54,753 bases of DNA from Asticcacaulis sp. AC402 (GCF_000495835.1 NZ_AWGC01000042.1:1-54753), one strand, 5' to 3'. Counted from the first letter of the stretch, positions 1 to 9,500 are shown. A program made the numbers and translations. Notes: generated by a model from the sequence alone, not told the origin.

Positions 1-87
1 AAACGCATCGCCATGCGCGCATGCAAGACCGATCAAAGCTTTGAAGCCATGATCCATCTCTGCGCGGGCATCATCAATGCAAGGTGA
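1..87 (+). CDS. IS5-family transposase, C-terminal end (partial)
   Basis: The reading frame is open from the window edge and ends at TGA 85-87. Its 28 residues include RMRACKTDQSFEAMIHL, which I recognise as the C-terminal tail of IS5-family (IS427/IS1031-like) DDE transposases. The rest of the gene is outside the window, so activity cannot be judged. The DNA after the stop up to about position 100 should be the right end of the insertion sequence, because from CTAG 101-104 onward the sequence matches an intergenic repeat found intact elsewhere in the window. The subgroup assignment is from memory of the family and is less certain than the family. Confidence 0.75.
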   Translation, partial: KRIAMRACKTDQSFEAMIHLCAGIINAR

Positions 88-101
88 ATCTCAACAGGCC
101 C
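88..101 (+). mobile_element. Right end of an IS5-type insertion sequence (partial)
   Basis: This short segment lies between the transposase stop and the point where the double-hairpin repeat resumes (CTAG at 101-104). CTAG fits the YTAR target preference known for IS5 elements. The other IS end lies outside the window, so the target duplication cannot be checked. Confidence 0.5.
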
Positions 102-166
102 TAGTCCGGCGCTTGAGCTGAAAAAAAAAGCGAATACCAAGCGTCATTCTTTATGAGGCTTGGTAT
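101..166 (+). repeat. Double-hairpin intergenic repeat, copy 1 (right half, cut by IS)
   Basis: This half-copy shares the segment from CTAGTCCGGCG through TTGGTAT with the copy at 5118-5267 and most of the copy at 44344-44479. Its terminal hairpin pairs ATACCAAGCGTCAT with ATGAGGCTTGGTAT around a TCTTT loop, a 14-bp stem with one mismatch. The left half with the other hairpin is missing because the IS element interrupts it. Confidence 0.8.
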
Positions 167-180
167 AAGCCGAGCCCTGA

Positions 181-630
181 TCAGGCCATATCCTCGGGGA
201 TTTCGTCACCGAAATGCAGGGCGTGATCATAACGGCCACGGCTGGATGACGGGCCGTACTTGTTGCCACCGCGAGTTCCGGCCAGGAAGCCGCATTCGAT
301 CAGCGCCCAAACCTGACCGAAAACCGGCACCAGCGCCGCAAGCAGCCACCAGCCCGACCGCCCGCGGTCGTGCCAGCGCTTGACCAGGACGCAGAACATC
401 ATCCAGGCCACCGGCACGGCGAGGACGAGACCGATCCAGGCAAACCGACCATAGATGTCGTCGCCCATGACCGGCGGCTGAAAGCCCCCCCTCTGGGCGC
501 TAAACTCCGCCAGGGTCATCAGGCTGAAGCCGGCGACGACGGCGATGAACATTACCGCCAGCCACGCGCCCCAGAAACCAAGGCGGGTGATACGGCCATT
601 GGGACTCAGCAGAATATCGGTGATACGCAT
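181..630 (-). CDS. DUF805 family inner-membrane protein
   Basis: The 149-residue protein shows the DUF805 signature: an N-terminal MRITDILLSPNGRITRLGFW segment followed by several hydrophobic helices and the conserved KRWHDRGRSGWW loop. It is predicted to sit in the cytoplasmic membrane; the family has no established biochemical role. The ATG at 630 has a GGGAGG ribosome site 7 bases upstream. A paralogue lies immediately upstream (823-1218, same strand), sharing the RxGRIxRxxxW start and the CGF-LxGTRGGNxYG tail, so the pair probably arose by duplication. The C-terminal acidic tail is short. Family assignment is firm, function unknown. Confidence 0.9.
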   Translation of the reverse strand: MRITDILLSPNGRITRLGFWGAWLAVMFIAVVAGFSLMTLAEFSAQRGGFQPPVMGDDIYGRFAWIGLVLAVPVAWMMFCVLVKRWHDRGRSGWWLLAALVPVFGQVWALIECGFLAGTRGGNKYGPSSSRGRYDHALHFGDEIPEDMA

Positions 631-822
631 GTTTGCCTCCCTTGTTTACACCTCATGCCATCCCCAAAGTGCCCAAGACGGCCAATGGCGTTTTGACGTG
701 CGGCTGAATGGCGAGCCTTGAGCGACTCGTCCTTATGTCAGCATACTATCACAAGGCGACATTTTCTCGAATGCCGCGAACACGCCGTCAAGAACACTGT
801 ACTGTGATCGCCGGCAGCGGGA

Positions 823-1218
823 TCAGAATACGCTGCTCTGATCATCTACACCCTTGGGCGATACGCCGTACCGGTTGCCGCCCTGGGTACCATCCAGAAA
901 ACCGCACTCGATCAAGGTCCAAACACCGCCAATTAGGGGTATGAATTTGATCAGATACATCCATCCTGACTTGTCCCGGTCATGCCAGCGCTTGGCGCCA
1001 AGGCAAACATTGGTCCAATAATATGGAATACCCAGGATTAGGATCATAAGATTAAACACGCCTTCGTTTTCTGCCCGAGTCAGACCAGCCACGCCCAAAA
1101 CGCCCCCACCGAAGCCGCAGGCGAACACGTAGGCAATGAGTGTAACGATTCCCCACACCCAATAATCCCGACGCCTAATGCGCCCGCGAGCGCTGAAGAG
1201 CAACTGTTGTAAGTTCAT
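823..1218 (-). CDS. DUF805 family inner-membrane protein (paralogue)
   Basis: From ATG 1218 the protein has 131 residues and begins MNLQQLLFSARGRIRRRDYW, the DUF805 N-terminal pattern. The AKRWHDRDKSGW loop and the IECGFLDGTQGGNRYG tail match the neighbour at 181-630. The frame stays open to 1311, but the extra residues are hydrophilic and unlike the family, so ATG 1218 is the better start. It is predicted to have three to four membrane helices. About 190 bases without a gene separate it from its paralogue, so co-transcription is possible but not shown. Confidence 0.88.
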   Translation of the reverse strand: MNLQQLLFSARGRIRRRDYWVWGIVTLIAYVFACGFGGGVLGVAGLTRAENEGVFNLMILILGIPYYWTNVCLGAKRWHDRDKSGWMYLIKFIPLIGGVWTLIECGFLDGTQGGNRYGVSPKGVDDQSSVF

Positions 1219-1366
1219 CGAAGACGCCCTGTTTTGAATAGACTGTCTAGATTGACAGGATTGGGCGGATTCGTAAACATTAAGCTTCATTCTGCATATA
1301 TCAGCTAACAAGGCGACGGTCGAAAGCGAAGTGTGCGTTTAATTGGTTCATTGAAGGAGAGCAGAG

Positions 1367-2233
1367 ATGTCCGATAAGCCCGCCATCACCCAGGCCATGA
1401 TCGATGCCTATGACGACTTCACCCACCGAAATCCGGATCGGCGCGCCTTTATGGAGCGACTGACCGCCCTGTGTGGGTCGGTGGCCGTGGCCGCCGCCGT
1501 GGCGCCAATGTTGGCCGCCAGTTCCGCCAAAGCCGCCATCGTGCCAGAAAATGATGCCCGCATCACTGGGGCGGATGTCACCTACGGCGAGATGAAGGGC
1601 TATTTGGCAAGGCCGGCGACGATATCAGCGGCACTGCCCGGCGTGATCGTTATCCATGAGAACCGCGGCCTGAACGCCCACACCAAAGATGTTGCCCGCC
1701 GGATAGCTTTGGAAGGGTTTGTCGCGCTGGCGCCGGATTTTCTGTCGCCCAAGGGCGGGACGCCGGCCAATGAAGACGAGGCACGCACACTGATCGGTCA
1801 ACTGGATCCGGCGCAGAACGTCGCTAATGCCGAGGCCAGCCTGGAATGGCTGGAAAGCCAGGGGTTTGCGCGCCAGGCGACCGGCGCCGTCGGCTTCTGC
1901 TGGGGCGGCGGACTGGTCAACCGCTTCGCCACTAAATCGGCGAAACTGAAGGCCGGCGTGGCCTATTATGGGTCGCAGGCGCCCTTGGAAGACGTACCGA
2001 ACATCAAGGCAGCGCTGTTGCTGCACTACGGCGGCCAGGATGAGCGCATCAATGCTGGCATCGAAGCCTATCGCGCGGCTTTGGCGGCGGGCGGCAAGAC
2101 GTTCGAAGTTCACATTTACGAAGGCGCCCAGCATGCCTTCAACAACGATACGTCGGAAGCGCGCTACAACAAGGCCGCCGCCGACCTGGCCTGGGGCCGG
2201 ACGGTAGCGTGGTTTAAGCGGTATCTGGTTTAG
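1367..2233 (+). CDS. Dienelactone hydrolase family protein with Tat-like leader
   Basis: This is a 288-residue alpha/beta hydrolase of the dienelactone hydrolase family, whose members hydrolyse dienelactones and related esters with a Cys-His-Asp triad. The nucleophile is C178 in GFCWGGG, the acid is probably D225 in GGQDERI, and the histidine is H256 in AQHAF. Residues about 24-56 (DRRAFMERL followed by a hydrophobic Ala-rich stretch) resemble a twin-arginine export leader, as in other membrane-associated family members. ATG 1367 follows AAGGAGA closely. It stands alone; metG converges from the other side with a strong hairpin between them. Confidence 0.9.
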   Translation: MSDKPAITQAMIDAYDDFTHRNPDRRAFMERLTALCGSVAVAAAVAPMLAASSAKAAIVPENDARITGADVTYGEMKGYLARPATISAALPGVIVIHENRGLNAHTKDVARRIALEGFVALAPDFLSPKGGTPANEDEARTLIGQLDPAQNVANAEASLEWLESQGFARQATGAVGFCWGGGLVNRFATKSAKLKAGVAYYGSQAPLEDVPNIKAALLLHYGGQDERINAGIEAYRAALAAGGKTFEVHIYEGAQHAFNNDTSEARYNKAAADLAWGRTVAWFKRYLV

Positions 2234-2299
2234 GTTCGGGGTTGCTTTACCGATGGTAAGGCCCCTCACCCGATCGCCCACGCTTCGCTCGGCTCTCGT

Positions 2300-2323
2300 C
2301 CTCTCCCCGTAAACGGGGAGAGG
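2300..2323. terminator. Bidirectional hairpin between convergent genes
   Basis: CCTCTCCCCG and CGGGGAGAGG form a perfect 10-bp stem around a TAAA loop, between the stops of the hydrolase (2233) and metG (2343). There is no long T-run, so it may act as a weak terminator. Sequences of this CTCCCC-GGGGAG type also recur as intergenic repeats in alphaproteobacteria. Confidence 0.5.
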
Positions 2324-2342
2324 TAAAATGTTACCGTATCGC

Positions 2343-4058
2343 TCAAGCCTCAGCACCGCCAAAGCGTTGTGCCCATTCGGCCACTTTTTCGTCTTCGATC
2401 TTGCTGAACAGGATTTCACCGGCGGCCACCGTTTGGCCCGTAGCCAGCTTATCCAGTTCGGCGCGGATGTCGGTCGATGGCCAGGCCAGCGGCAGGCTGG
2501 CGCCGACGGTGGCAGCGATCTTTCCCGCCGAGAACGGCATGAAGGGCTGGGCCAGGACTGCGTTAAGTCGGACCAGGTTTAGCGCGTGACGAACGATGAC
2601 GCCGGCGCGGGCCGGGTCGGTCTTGATCGCGGTCCAAGGCGCGGCCTCCTGAAGGTACTCGTTGCCCAACACCCAGATGCGGCGAACCGCCTGGGCGGCC
2701 TTGCGCATTTCCATGGTTTCCATGGCGTCTGTGGCTTCGGCCAGTTGTTCGGCGATATCGGCGTAGAGCTTTTCTTCGATCGGACCGGCCGCGCCGCTTT
2801 CCGGCACCACGCCGCCGAGCTTGCCTTCGGTGAACTTGGTGATGCGATTGACGAAGTTGCCCAGAACGTCGTTGAGGTCCTTGTTGATCGTCGCCTGAAA
2901 CTGCTCCCAGGTGAAGGAACTGTCCGAGCTTTCCGGCGAGTTGGCGATCAGGTACCAGCGCCAGTAATCGGCCGGCAGCAGTTCCAGCGCCTGGTCCATG
3001 AAGACACCGCGGTTCATCGAGGTCGAGAACTTGCCGCCGTACCAGTTCAGCCAATTGAAGGCCTTGAGCGTATCGACCATCTTCCATGGCTCGCCGGAAC
3101 CCAGGATGGTGGCCGGGAAACTTACGGTGTGGAAGGCGACATTGTCCTTGCCCATGAATTCGACATAGGTCACGTCATCGGCGCCCTGATCCAGACGCCA
3201 CCAGGTCTGCCAGCCGTCGGGCTCACCCTTGGCGTCGAAAAATTCGCGCGTGGCGGCGATATACTCGATCGGCGCGTCGAACCAAACGTAAAAGACCTTG
3301 TTTTCGAAGCCCGGGCGCGGCGCGCCGTCCCTGGTCACCGGCACGCCCCAGGCGAGGTCGCGGGTTATGCCGCGGTCGATCAGGCCTTCGTCGAGGTGCT
3401 TGTTGGCGATGGATTTGGCGAGGTGCGGCCAGTTGTCGTGGCTTGCGATCCAGGTGCGCAAGCGGTCCTCGACCTTGGTCTGCAGCAGGTAGAGGTGGCG
3501 GGTGTCGCGCACCTCCAGATTGGTCGAACCCGAGACAGCGGAATAGGGGTTTTTCAGGTCGGTCGGGTCGAGTAGCCGGCCGCAGTTGTCGCACTGGTCG
3601 CCGCGGGCTTTTTCGTAGCTGCAGTGGGGACAGGTGCCTTCGACATAGCGGTCGGGCAGGAAGCGACCGTCGTCGATGGAAAAGACCATCTTGTCGACGC
3701 GCTCTTCGATCAGTCCGTTGCGGTCCAGCGCGTCGCAGAACATCTGGGTCAACTGGCGGTTCTGCGGCGAGGACGAACGGCCGAACCAGTCGTAGGACAG
3801 GCCGAACGCCTCACCGGCGCTTTTCTGGATCAGGTGTTGTTCGTCGCAATAGGTGCGGACGTCCTGGCCGGCCTTAGCGGCAGCCAGTTCGGCGGGAGTA
3901 CCGTGTTCGTCGGTGGCGCAGATATAGAGCACCTCATGGCCGCGGGCGCGCATGAAGCGGGCATAGACGTCAGCGGGCAGCATCGACCCGGCAAGATTGC
4001 CGAGGTGCTTGATACCGTTGATGTAGGGGAGCGCGGAGGTAACTAGGATGCGGGACAT
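2343..4058 (-). CDS. metG: Methionyl-tRNA synthetase
   Basis: The 571-residue protein charges tRNA-Met in the cytosol and is essential. The class I signature HLGN is near residue 18 in [15 protein letters not shown], and the KMSKS-equivalent is the FSTS of [12 protein letters not shown] near residue 345. A four-cysteine zinc knuckle ([17 protein letters not shown]) lies in the connective domain near 145-165. Length and motifs match bacterial MetG without the C-terminal tRNA-binding domain. ATG 4058 gives the canonical [12 protein letters not shown] start. This is a housekeeping gene and shows no anomalies. Confidence 0.97.
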   Translation of the reverse strand: MSRILVTSALPYINGIKHLGNLAGSMLPADVYARFMRARGHEVLYICATDEHGTPAELAAAKAGQDVRTYCDEQHLIQKSAGEAFGLSYDWFGRSSSPQNRQLTQMFCDALDRNGLIEERVDKMVFSIDDGRFLPDRYVEGTCPHCSYEKARGDQCDNCGRLLDPTDLKNPYSAVSGSTNLEVRDTRHLYLLQTKVEDRLRTWIASHDNWPHLAKSIANKHLDEGLIDRGITRDLAWGVPVTRDGAPRPGFENKVFYVWFDAPIEYIAATREFFDAKGEPDGWQTWWRLDQGADDVTYVEFMGKDNVAFHTVSFPATILGSGEPWKMVDTLKAFNWLNWYGGKFSTSMNRGVFMDQALELLPADYWRWYLIANSPESSDSSFTWEQFQATINKDLNDVLGNFVNRITKFTEGKLGGVVPESGAAGPIEEKLYADIAEQLAEATDAMETMEMRKAAQAVRRIWVLGNEYLQEAAPWTAIKTDPARAGVIVRHALNLVRLNAVLAQPFMPFSAGKIAATVGASLPLAWPSTDIRAELDKLATGQTVAAGEILFSKIEDEKVAEWAQRFGGAEA

Positions 4059-4092
4059 GTCGCGGTCTCAATCTTTTCAAGATCGGGGTCAA

Positions 4093-4108
4093 GGGGGCCC
4101 TGGCCCCC
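4093..4108. other. GC-rich hairpin upstream of metG
   Basis: GGGGGCC and GGCCCCC pair around a two-base CT turn, followed on the + strand by TGCTTTT. No + strand gene ends here, so it may be an intergenic repeat or part of the metG leader. The flanking spacer (4059-4241) holds nothing else I can identify. Confidence 0.35.
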
Positions 4109-4241
4109 CTGCTTTTAATCTTAACTTGGGCTGGGATGGCCCTGACCTCTATTTTCTTGGGCGGTTATGGGCAAGCTTTATTTGGGGAAATGGCAGTGGC
4201 CAACGCCGACGGATTCATCCGCGGTCTAAATCAAAACGCCA

Positions 4242-4778
4242 TTATCCCTGCTTTGTGCCGCCGCCCGACATGATGTCCCGTTTCTTGCTCATCAGCTTTT
4301 CAAGATACCCCAGCAGCAGTGCGGAGATAACAAAGGCCATGTGCAGGATCACGACCCACTGCAGGGTTTCCGGACTGAACTTCTCGATATTCAGAAATAT
4401 TTGGAGCATGTGAATCGAGGAGATAGCGACAATGGACGAAGCGACCTTAATTTTCAGCGATCCCGAATCCATCTTGCCGAGGAAACTCACCTGTGGCTTT
4501 GAATCGTCCTCATCGAAACGCGAAACGAAATTTTCATAGGACGAAATCATCACCATCACGATCAGTGAGGCAACCAAGGCTGCATCGATGAGGCCGAGCA
4601 TGGCAAGAAGCATTTGGTTCTCGCTGTACTCAAAAACGTGAATCGCGACCTTGTAAAATTTCAACGCGAAAGACACAGCATAGACGGCGAGCGAGGCAGC
4701 GAGACCCAGGTAGAAAATTACCAGGATCCATCGGCTGCCCAGGATCATGCGTTCAATAAGCTTTTCCAAAGTGTTCAT
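4242..4778 (-). CDS. YqhA/UPF0114 family membrane protein
   Basis: The 178-residue protein matches the YqhA (TIGR00645, UPF0114) family: it starts with a short helix, then LGSRWILVIFYLGLA, and has about four membrane helices separated by an acidic loop (FDEDDSK). The KVASSIVAISSIHML segment is typical. Function is not established for the family. The start at 4778 lacks a clear ribosome site. Its right flank contains the decayed tRNA-Thr copy, so it may mark the edge of a formerly mobile region. Confidence 0.87.
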   Translation of the reverse strand: MNTLEKLIERMILGSRWILVIFYLGLAASLAVYAVSFALKFYKVAIHVFEYSENQMLLAMLGLIDAALVASLIVMVMISSYENFVSRFDEDDSKPQVSFLGKMDSGSLKIKVASSIVAISSIHMLQIFLNIEKFSPETLQWVVILHMAFVISALLLGYLEKLMSKKRDIMSGGGTKQG

Positions 4779-4876
4779 TACGAACCCACTTGACAGATTT
4801 CAAACCAAAACAGCGCTCTAGCGATGGTTCTTGGGCGTCAACACCCCGCGCAAGCATGCTGACCGTGAGCAAAAAC

Positions 4877-4952
4877 CAGAGCAGGCCACTGGAATCGGAC
4901 CCGTGACCTGATGTTTACAAAACGACCCATCGATCGTCTGAGCTATGCCGGC
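4877..4952 (-). pseudogene. tRNA-Thr(UGU) pseudogene with its upstream region
   Basis: This 76-base segment aligns without gaps to the intact tRNA-Thr at 38409-38484 and keeps the anticodon TGT and the T-arm GGTCACGGG. The D-stem 3' strand is changed from GAGC to CGAT, and the acceptor 3' strand and CCA are destroyed, so it cannot fold as a tRNA. Homology continues about 60 bases upstream (GTGAAATTTCACGAACCGCG and beyond, to about 5010), so the promoter region was duplicated too. That is unlike a simple attachment-site scar. Confidence 0.85.
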
Positions 4953-5117
4953 GAGACGTGAAATTTCACGAACCGCGCTTATGCCGAGCCTGCCCGCCAA
5001 TGTCCAGAGCCCCAATACCCATTTTTTTTTGCTCATGACATTGTCGGGACATTATCTGGACCGTTTATCAAATGCTTAGAGCGGGGTGCGTTTTGATGGA
5101 AACAAAACCACGCTCCA

Positions 5118-5267
5118 ATACCAAACCTCATAAAGAATGACGCTTGGTATTCGCATTTTTTCAGCTCAAACGCCGGACTAGGCGCCCCCCATGGCTCCTC
5201 GCAAAAGCTCGGGCGGCCAGTCGGCCTTGCCAACCCGCGATGAGTCAAGAATTTCGCGGTTTGGTAT
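5118..5267 (-). repeat. Double-hairpin intergenic repeat, copy 2 (complete)
   Basis: The 150-bp unit starts and ends with ATACCAA/TTGGTAT inverted ends and contains two hairpins. Read on the minus strand, the first is CCAAACCGCG...CGCGGGTTGG and the second ATACCAAGCGTCAT...ATGAGGTTTGGTAT. Between them is a conserved segment containing CCGAGCTTTTGCGAGGAGCC and TGAGCTGAAAAAATGCG. Copy 3 at 44344-44479 has the same design. It encodes nothing, which fits a non-autonomous or REP-like element. Confidence 0.85.
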
Positions 5268-5284
5268 AAGTTTTTGTTTTGTCG

Positions 5285-5343
5285 CGCAACTTATCCGAAA
5301 GTGGGAGCGCCCGAGCGGTGGCTTCCACTTTATCGGATTGCGC
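5285..5343. repeat. Imperfect palindromic unit of the TTATCC-AAAGTGG type
   Basis: GCGCAACTTATCCGAAAGTGG on the left faces CCACTTTATCGGATTGCGC on the right, an imperfect inverted repeat around a 20-base loop. The core ATCC-AAAGTGG resembles the perfect palindrome at 41581-41631 and the palindromic units common between genes in alphaproteobacteria. The remaining sequence up to the DUF302 gene at 5446 shows no other feature. Confidence 0.6.
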
Positions 5344-5445
5344 TCCAGTGATGCGCGGCAAGCGGTATCGGTATCACGACCTGCAAGATTTGCTTCGATG
5401 CGTTTGGGGGCGTTGAACGGAACGGCGCGAGACAGGGCTACAGTG

Positions 5446-5832
5446 TCAAAGCGACTCTATGACGTCCTTCAACAGGGCCGTCACGGATGCGGCAACCTCG
5501 CCCAGGGCTGGATTCTCTACCGCCTTCATCGATGACAGGGGATCGACCGCCGAGACCTCGACCTGGCCATCGCCCTTATCCTGAAGGATCACGTTGCACG
5601 GAAGCATGACGCCGATCTTGTCCTCGGATTGCAGGGCCTTGTAGGCAAATTGTGGATTGCAGGCTCCGAGGATGGTGTAGGGGCGGAACTCAACGTCAAG
5701 CTTCTTCTTCAGGGTTGCCTGGACATCGATTGTCGTCAGAACGCCGAAGCCCTTGTCGGCGAGCGCCTTCGTCACGTGCGCGATGGCTTCGACGAAGGGC
5801 ATCGTTAACGTCTTTGAAAAATGATAGGTCAT
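5446..5832 (-). CDS. DUF302 domain-containing protein
   Basis: From ATG 5832 the protein has 128 residues and carries one DUF302 domain: KALADKGFGVLTTIDVQATLKKKLDVEFRPYTILGACNP, then MLPCNVILQ, with family-typical cysteines in GACNP and LPCN. The frame extends upstream to 5967, but only over the neighbouring gene. It is the last gene of the leftward sulfide-response operon, 19 bases after the AhpD-like gene. DUF302 proteins often accompany redox and sulfur genes; the reaction is unknown. Confidence 0.9.
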   Translation of the reverse strand: MTYHFSKTLTMPFVEAIAHVTKALADKGFGVLTTIDVQATLKKKLDVEFRPYTILGACNPQFAYKALQSEDKIGVMLPCNVILQDKGDGQVEVSAVDPLSSMKAVENPALGEVAASVTALLKDVIESL

Positions 5833-5851
5833 AGCCAAGTTCTCCGCAGGC

Positions 5852-6211
5852 TCAGGCTGCCGTTGTCGTCTTTTGGGTGAACTGCTCAAACGCCGCCATG
5901 GCGTCGGCCGCATACATGAGCGAGGGACCGCCTCCCATGTAGATGGCCATGCCAAGGGTCTCTTCAAACTCTTCCCGGGTTACGCCCAGTCGGATAAGCG
6001 CTTCGGTGTGGAAACCGATGCAGCCATCGCAGCGGGTGCTGATGCCGATGGCGAGCGCAATCAGTTCCTTGGTCTTCTTTGACAAGGCGCCGTCTTTGGA
6101 CGCGGCCTGGGCAAGAGCGGAAAATCCCTGCATGGTCTCGGGGATATCCTTGCGCAGGCCCTTGAGATTGGCGGAGATGGTGCGCGTGATTTCGATATAG
6201 TCCTTAGACAT
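5852..6211 (-). CDS. Carboxymuconolactone decarboxylase (AhpD-like) protein
   Basis: The 119-residue protein has the AhpD-like fold signature, with the redox motif C61-DG-C64 followed by H68 (CDGCIGFHTE). In AhpD-type proteins this pair does thiol-disulfide chemistry, which suits a persulfide or peroxide detoxification role here. It is far shorter than AhpD itself, as is usual for single-domain members. Its start lies 3 bases after the repressor gene stop, so the two are translationally close within the six-gene operon. Physiological substrate unknown. Confidence 0.9.
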   Translation of the reverse strand: MSKDYIEITRTISANLKGLRKDIPETMQGFSALAQAASKDGALSKKTKELIALAIGISTRCDGCIGFHTEALIRLGVTREEFEETLGMAIYMGGGPSLMYAADAMAAFEQFTQKTTTAA

Positions 6212-6213
6212 GG

Positions 6214-6525
6214 CTAGTCTCCCTTGCCGTAGATGTTGCAGAGCAGGTCGATGACCTGGCGGGCGGCGTCGTCGGCCAGGCGGTAATATATGGTCTGGGC
6301 ATCACGGCGCGTGTCGACCAGCCCCTCGGAACGCATCTTCTGAAGATGTTGCGATGCCGCGCCCTGGCTCAGGCCGACCAGTTCGGTCAATTCGCCGGCG
6401 CTTTGCTCAGCTTCGCTCAACTTGCACAGGATCATGAGGCGCTGTTCGCTGGCCATCAGCTTGAGCAGACGGCTGGCCTTATGCGCGCTGGCGGCGAGCG
6501 CCATCGGTGTCGAGGGCATGGTCAC
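6214..6525 (-). CDS. ArsR-family repressor, SqrR/BigR-like
   Basis: The 103-residue winged-helix protein has the ArsR core (ELTELVGLSQGAASQHLQKMRSEGLVDTRRDAQTIYYRL). Two cysteines, C34 (MILCKL) and C96 (LLCNIYG), sit where SqrR, BigR and YgaV carry the pair that forms a tetrasulfide bridge with persulfide and releases DNA. The neighbourhood (rhodanese, sqr) supports a sulfide/persulfide sensor. It overlaps the pump gene by 4 bases, so it is produced from the operon it probably represses. The inducer is inferred from family and context. Confidence 0.88.
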   Translation of the reverse strand: MTMPSTPMALAASAHKASRLLKLMASEQRLMILCKLSEAEQSAGELTELVGLSQGAASQHLQKMRSEGLVDTRRDAQTIYYRLADDAARQVIDLLCNIYGKGD

Positions 6526-9500
6526 GGAGTTACGCCTTTACTTGTTGAATCGCCACGCATGACAACATAGATGGCGGGTATCACCAGAACTGTCAAAAGC
6601 GTAGACGACAGAAGGCCAAAGAGGAGCGAGATGGCCAGGCCCTGGAAGATGGGGTCGGTGAGTATAACGCTGGCACCGATCATGGCGGCCAGTGCGGTCA
6701 GGAGGATAGGCTTGAACCGCGTCGCGCCGGCGTCCAGCAGAATCTCCTGAAGAGGCCGCTTGTTGCCATCGCCATCCCGTTTGTCGGCGTGGCGAATAAA
6801 GTCGACGAGCAGGATCGAGTTACGGACGATGATGCCGGCGAGCGCGATGAAGCCGATCATCGACGTCGCCGTAAACGGCGCCTGGAAAAGGACGTGCCCG
6901 ACGACAATACCGATCAGTGTCAACGGCACCGGAGTCAGGATGACCAGGGGTAGCTTGAAGCTTTTGAACTGACCAACGACCAGCACGTAGATGCCCAGCA
7001 GAGCTACACCGAAGGCCGCCCCCATGTCGCGGAAGGTCACCCAGGTAATCTCCCATTCGCCATCCCACAGGACCGTCGCGCGGCTTTCGTCATCGGGCTG
7101 GCCATTCAGGCGGATAGCCGGTGTCGGCAGCTTGCCCCAGTCGGCGTTCTCGATGGCCTTGTTGACGGCAAGGATGCCATAGATCGGCGCTTCATACTGG
7201 CCGGCCATTTCGGCCATAATCATGTCGACATCGCGGCCATCGCGACGGAAGATGTGCGTCGAGGCGGTCGTCTGGGTCGCAGTCGTGACTTCGCCCAGCG
7301 AGACAAGACGCGTGCCCGCCGAACCGGTCGAGGTGGCCACCGGCATGGCCTGAAGGGCCTGATTGAAGGTCCGCTGCGATTGGGGCAAACGCAGGGATAT
7401 TTCCAGGGGATCACGTCCGTCGCCGCGGTCTGAATAGCCGAGCACCTGCCCCGTCATCAAGGCATTGACCGAGGCATAAATCTGGCCGTCCATAACGTTG
7501 AACGCTTCCAGCCTTTGGCGGTCGGCGACGATGGAAAGCTTTGGCGCGGGCAATCCGTAGCTGTCGTCGACGTCGACGATGTAGGGGATGGACTTGTAGA
7601 TCGCCTTGACCTTCTCGGCGACGGCGCGGCGCGTTTCGGCATCCGGACCGTAGACCTCGGCCAGAAGCGTCGCCATGACAGGTGGTCCCGGCGGCGCCTC
7701 GACCACTTTCAGCACACCGTTGGCGGGCAAAGAGATGGCCTTCAGGCGATTGCGCAGGTCGATGGCAATGGCATGGCTGGCCCGTGACCGCTTGTCCTTT
7801 GGCGCCAGCAGGACATTGAGATCGCCTTGTTCGGGGTTGGTACGGAAGTAGTAATGCCGCACCAGGCCGTTGAAGTTGAAAGGGGTGGCTGTCCCCGCAT
7901 AGGAGTCTATCGCCTCGACCTCCTTCATCTGAGTCGTTATTTGAGCCGCCTGGTTAAGGATGCGCTGTGTGGCTTCGAGTGACGTGCCCTCGGGCAGGTC
8001 GGCAATGACCTGAAGCTCCGACTTGTTGTCGAACGGCAGCAGTTTTACGGTCACTGTTTTGGTGGCGAACATGGCGCAGGACACGAGCGTGGCGACTCCC
8101 ACCGCGGCGAGGAAGCGGCCCGCGCTCTTTTTGTCCTTGATAATGCCAGACGCGACACGGCGATACATGGCGCCGATGAAGCCTTCGTGGTCGTGGGCGG
8201 CATGATCGCCGGCCTTCAGAGCTTTGCGGGCAAAGCGGATCATCAGCCACGGCGCCAGGATAACAGCGACGAAGAAGGAGAAGATCATGGCCGCGGAGGC
8301 ATTGACCGGGATCGGCGCCATGTAGGGCCCCATCAGGCCGGAGACGAAGAGCATGGGCAGGAGAGCGGCCACGACGGTCAGGGTAGCGATGACGGTTGGA
8401 TTTCCGACCTCGGCCACGGCGTCCACGGTTGCTGTAACCCTGGAGCGACCGTCATTCATTGCCCAGTGGCGCGAGATGTTCTCGATCATGACGATGGCGT
8501 CGTCGACAAGAATGCCGATCGAGAAGATCAGGGCGAACAGGCTGACGCGGTTGATGGTGTAGCCCATCAGGTTGGACGCAAACATGGTCAGCAAGATCGT
8601 CGTGGGGATGACCACGGCCGTGACGCCGGCTTCGCGCCAGCCAATGGTAAAGCCGATCAGGATGACGATGGAAACGGTGGCCAGGCCCAGGTGAAACAAC
8701 AGTTCATTGGCCTTTTCGTTGGCGCTTTCGCCGTAGTCGCGCGTGACCGACACCTGAACATTGGCGGGGATGAGCGATCCTTTCAGACCGTCGATGCGTT
8801 CATGAACGGCATGTGAGAGTACAACCGCGTTGGCACCTTTGCGCTTGGCAATCGCCAGCGAAACGGCGGGGGTCTGCGTCCATGATCCGTTTGAGAGGCG
8901 CGAATAGCGAAAAACCTGCGATTGATCCTCGCGCGGGGCCTGAATGACGGTCGCGACATCACGAACAAGGACATTTTCACCGGTGACGGACGGTACTGTA
9001 ATCAGACCGGCATCTGTCGCGGTTTGCACGGACTGCCCCGCGCCAACACTGACGGCCTGACCTTGCTGACGGATTGTGCCTGCGGGGAAGCGGGTGTTGG
9101 CGCCCTTGACGGCGTTCATCAGGGCGTCAAGGGCTACGCCGCGCGCGCTCATGGCGGCGGCATTGGGCTCAATGCGGATTTCTTCCGGGCGTCCTCCAAC
9201 GATAAAGCTGAGGCCGACATTATCGACCTTGGACAACTCGGTTCTGAGTTTCGTCGTCATGTTGTAGAGCGCGGTATCGTTCAGGACATCACCTGAGCCC
9301 GGCTTGGGTGACAGGGTGATGATCATGGCCGGCACATCATTGATGCCGCGGGTCTGCACCAATGGCGCTGCGACGCCAACAGGCAGTCTGTCCATATTGG
9401 CGGATATCTTTTCATGGATTCGGATAGCCGCATTGTCCGGATCAACGCCGACCTTGAAGCGCGCTGTCACCAGCACGCGGTCGTCGTCGATGAAGCTATA

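Noticed and set aside
2586-3575. Long open frame antisense to metG
   Set aside because: It mirrors the methionyl-tRNA synthetase codons, shows no family features and has no ribosome site.
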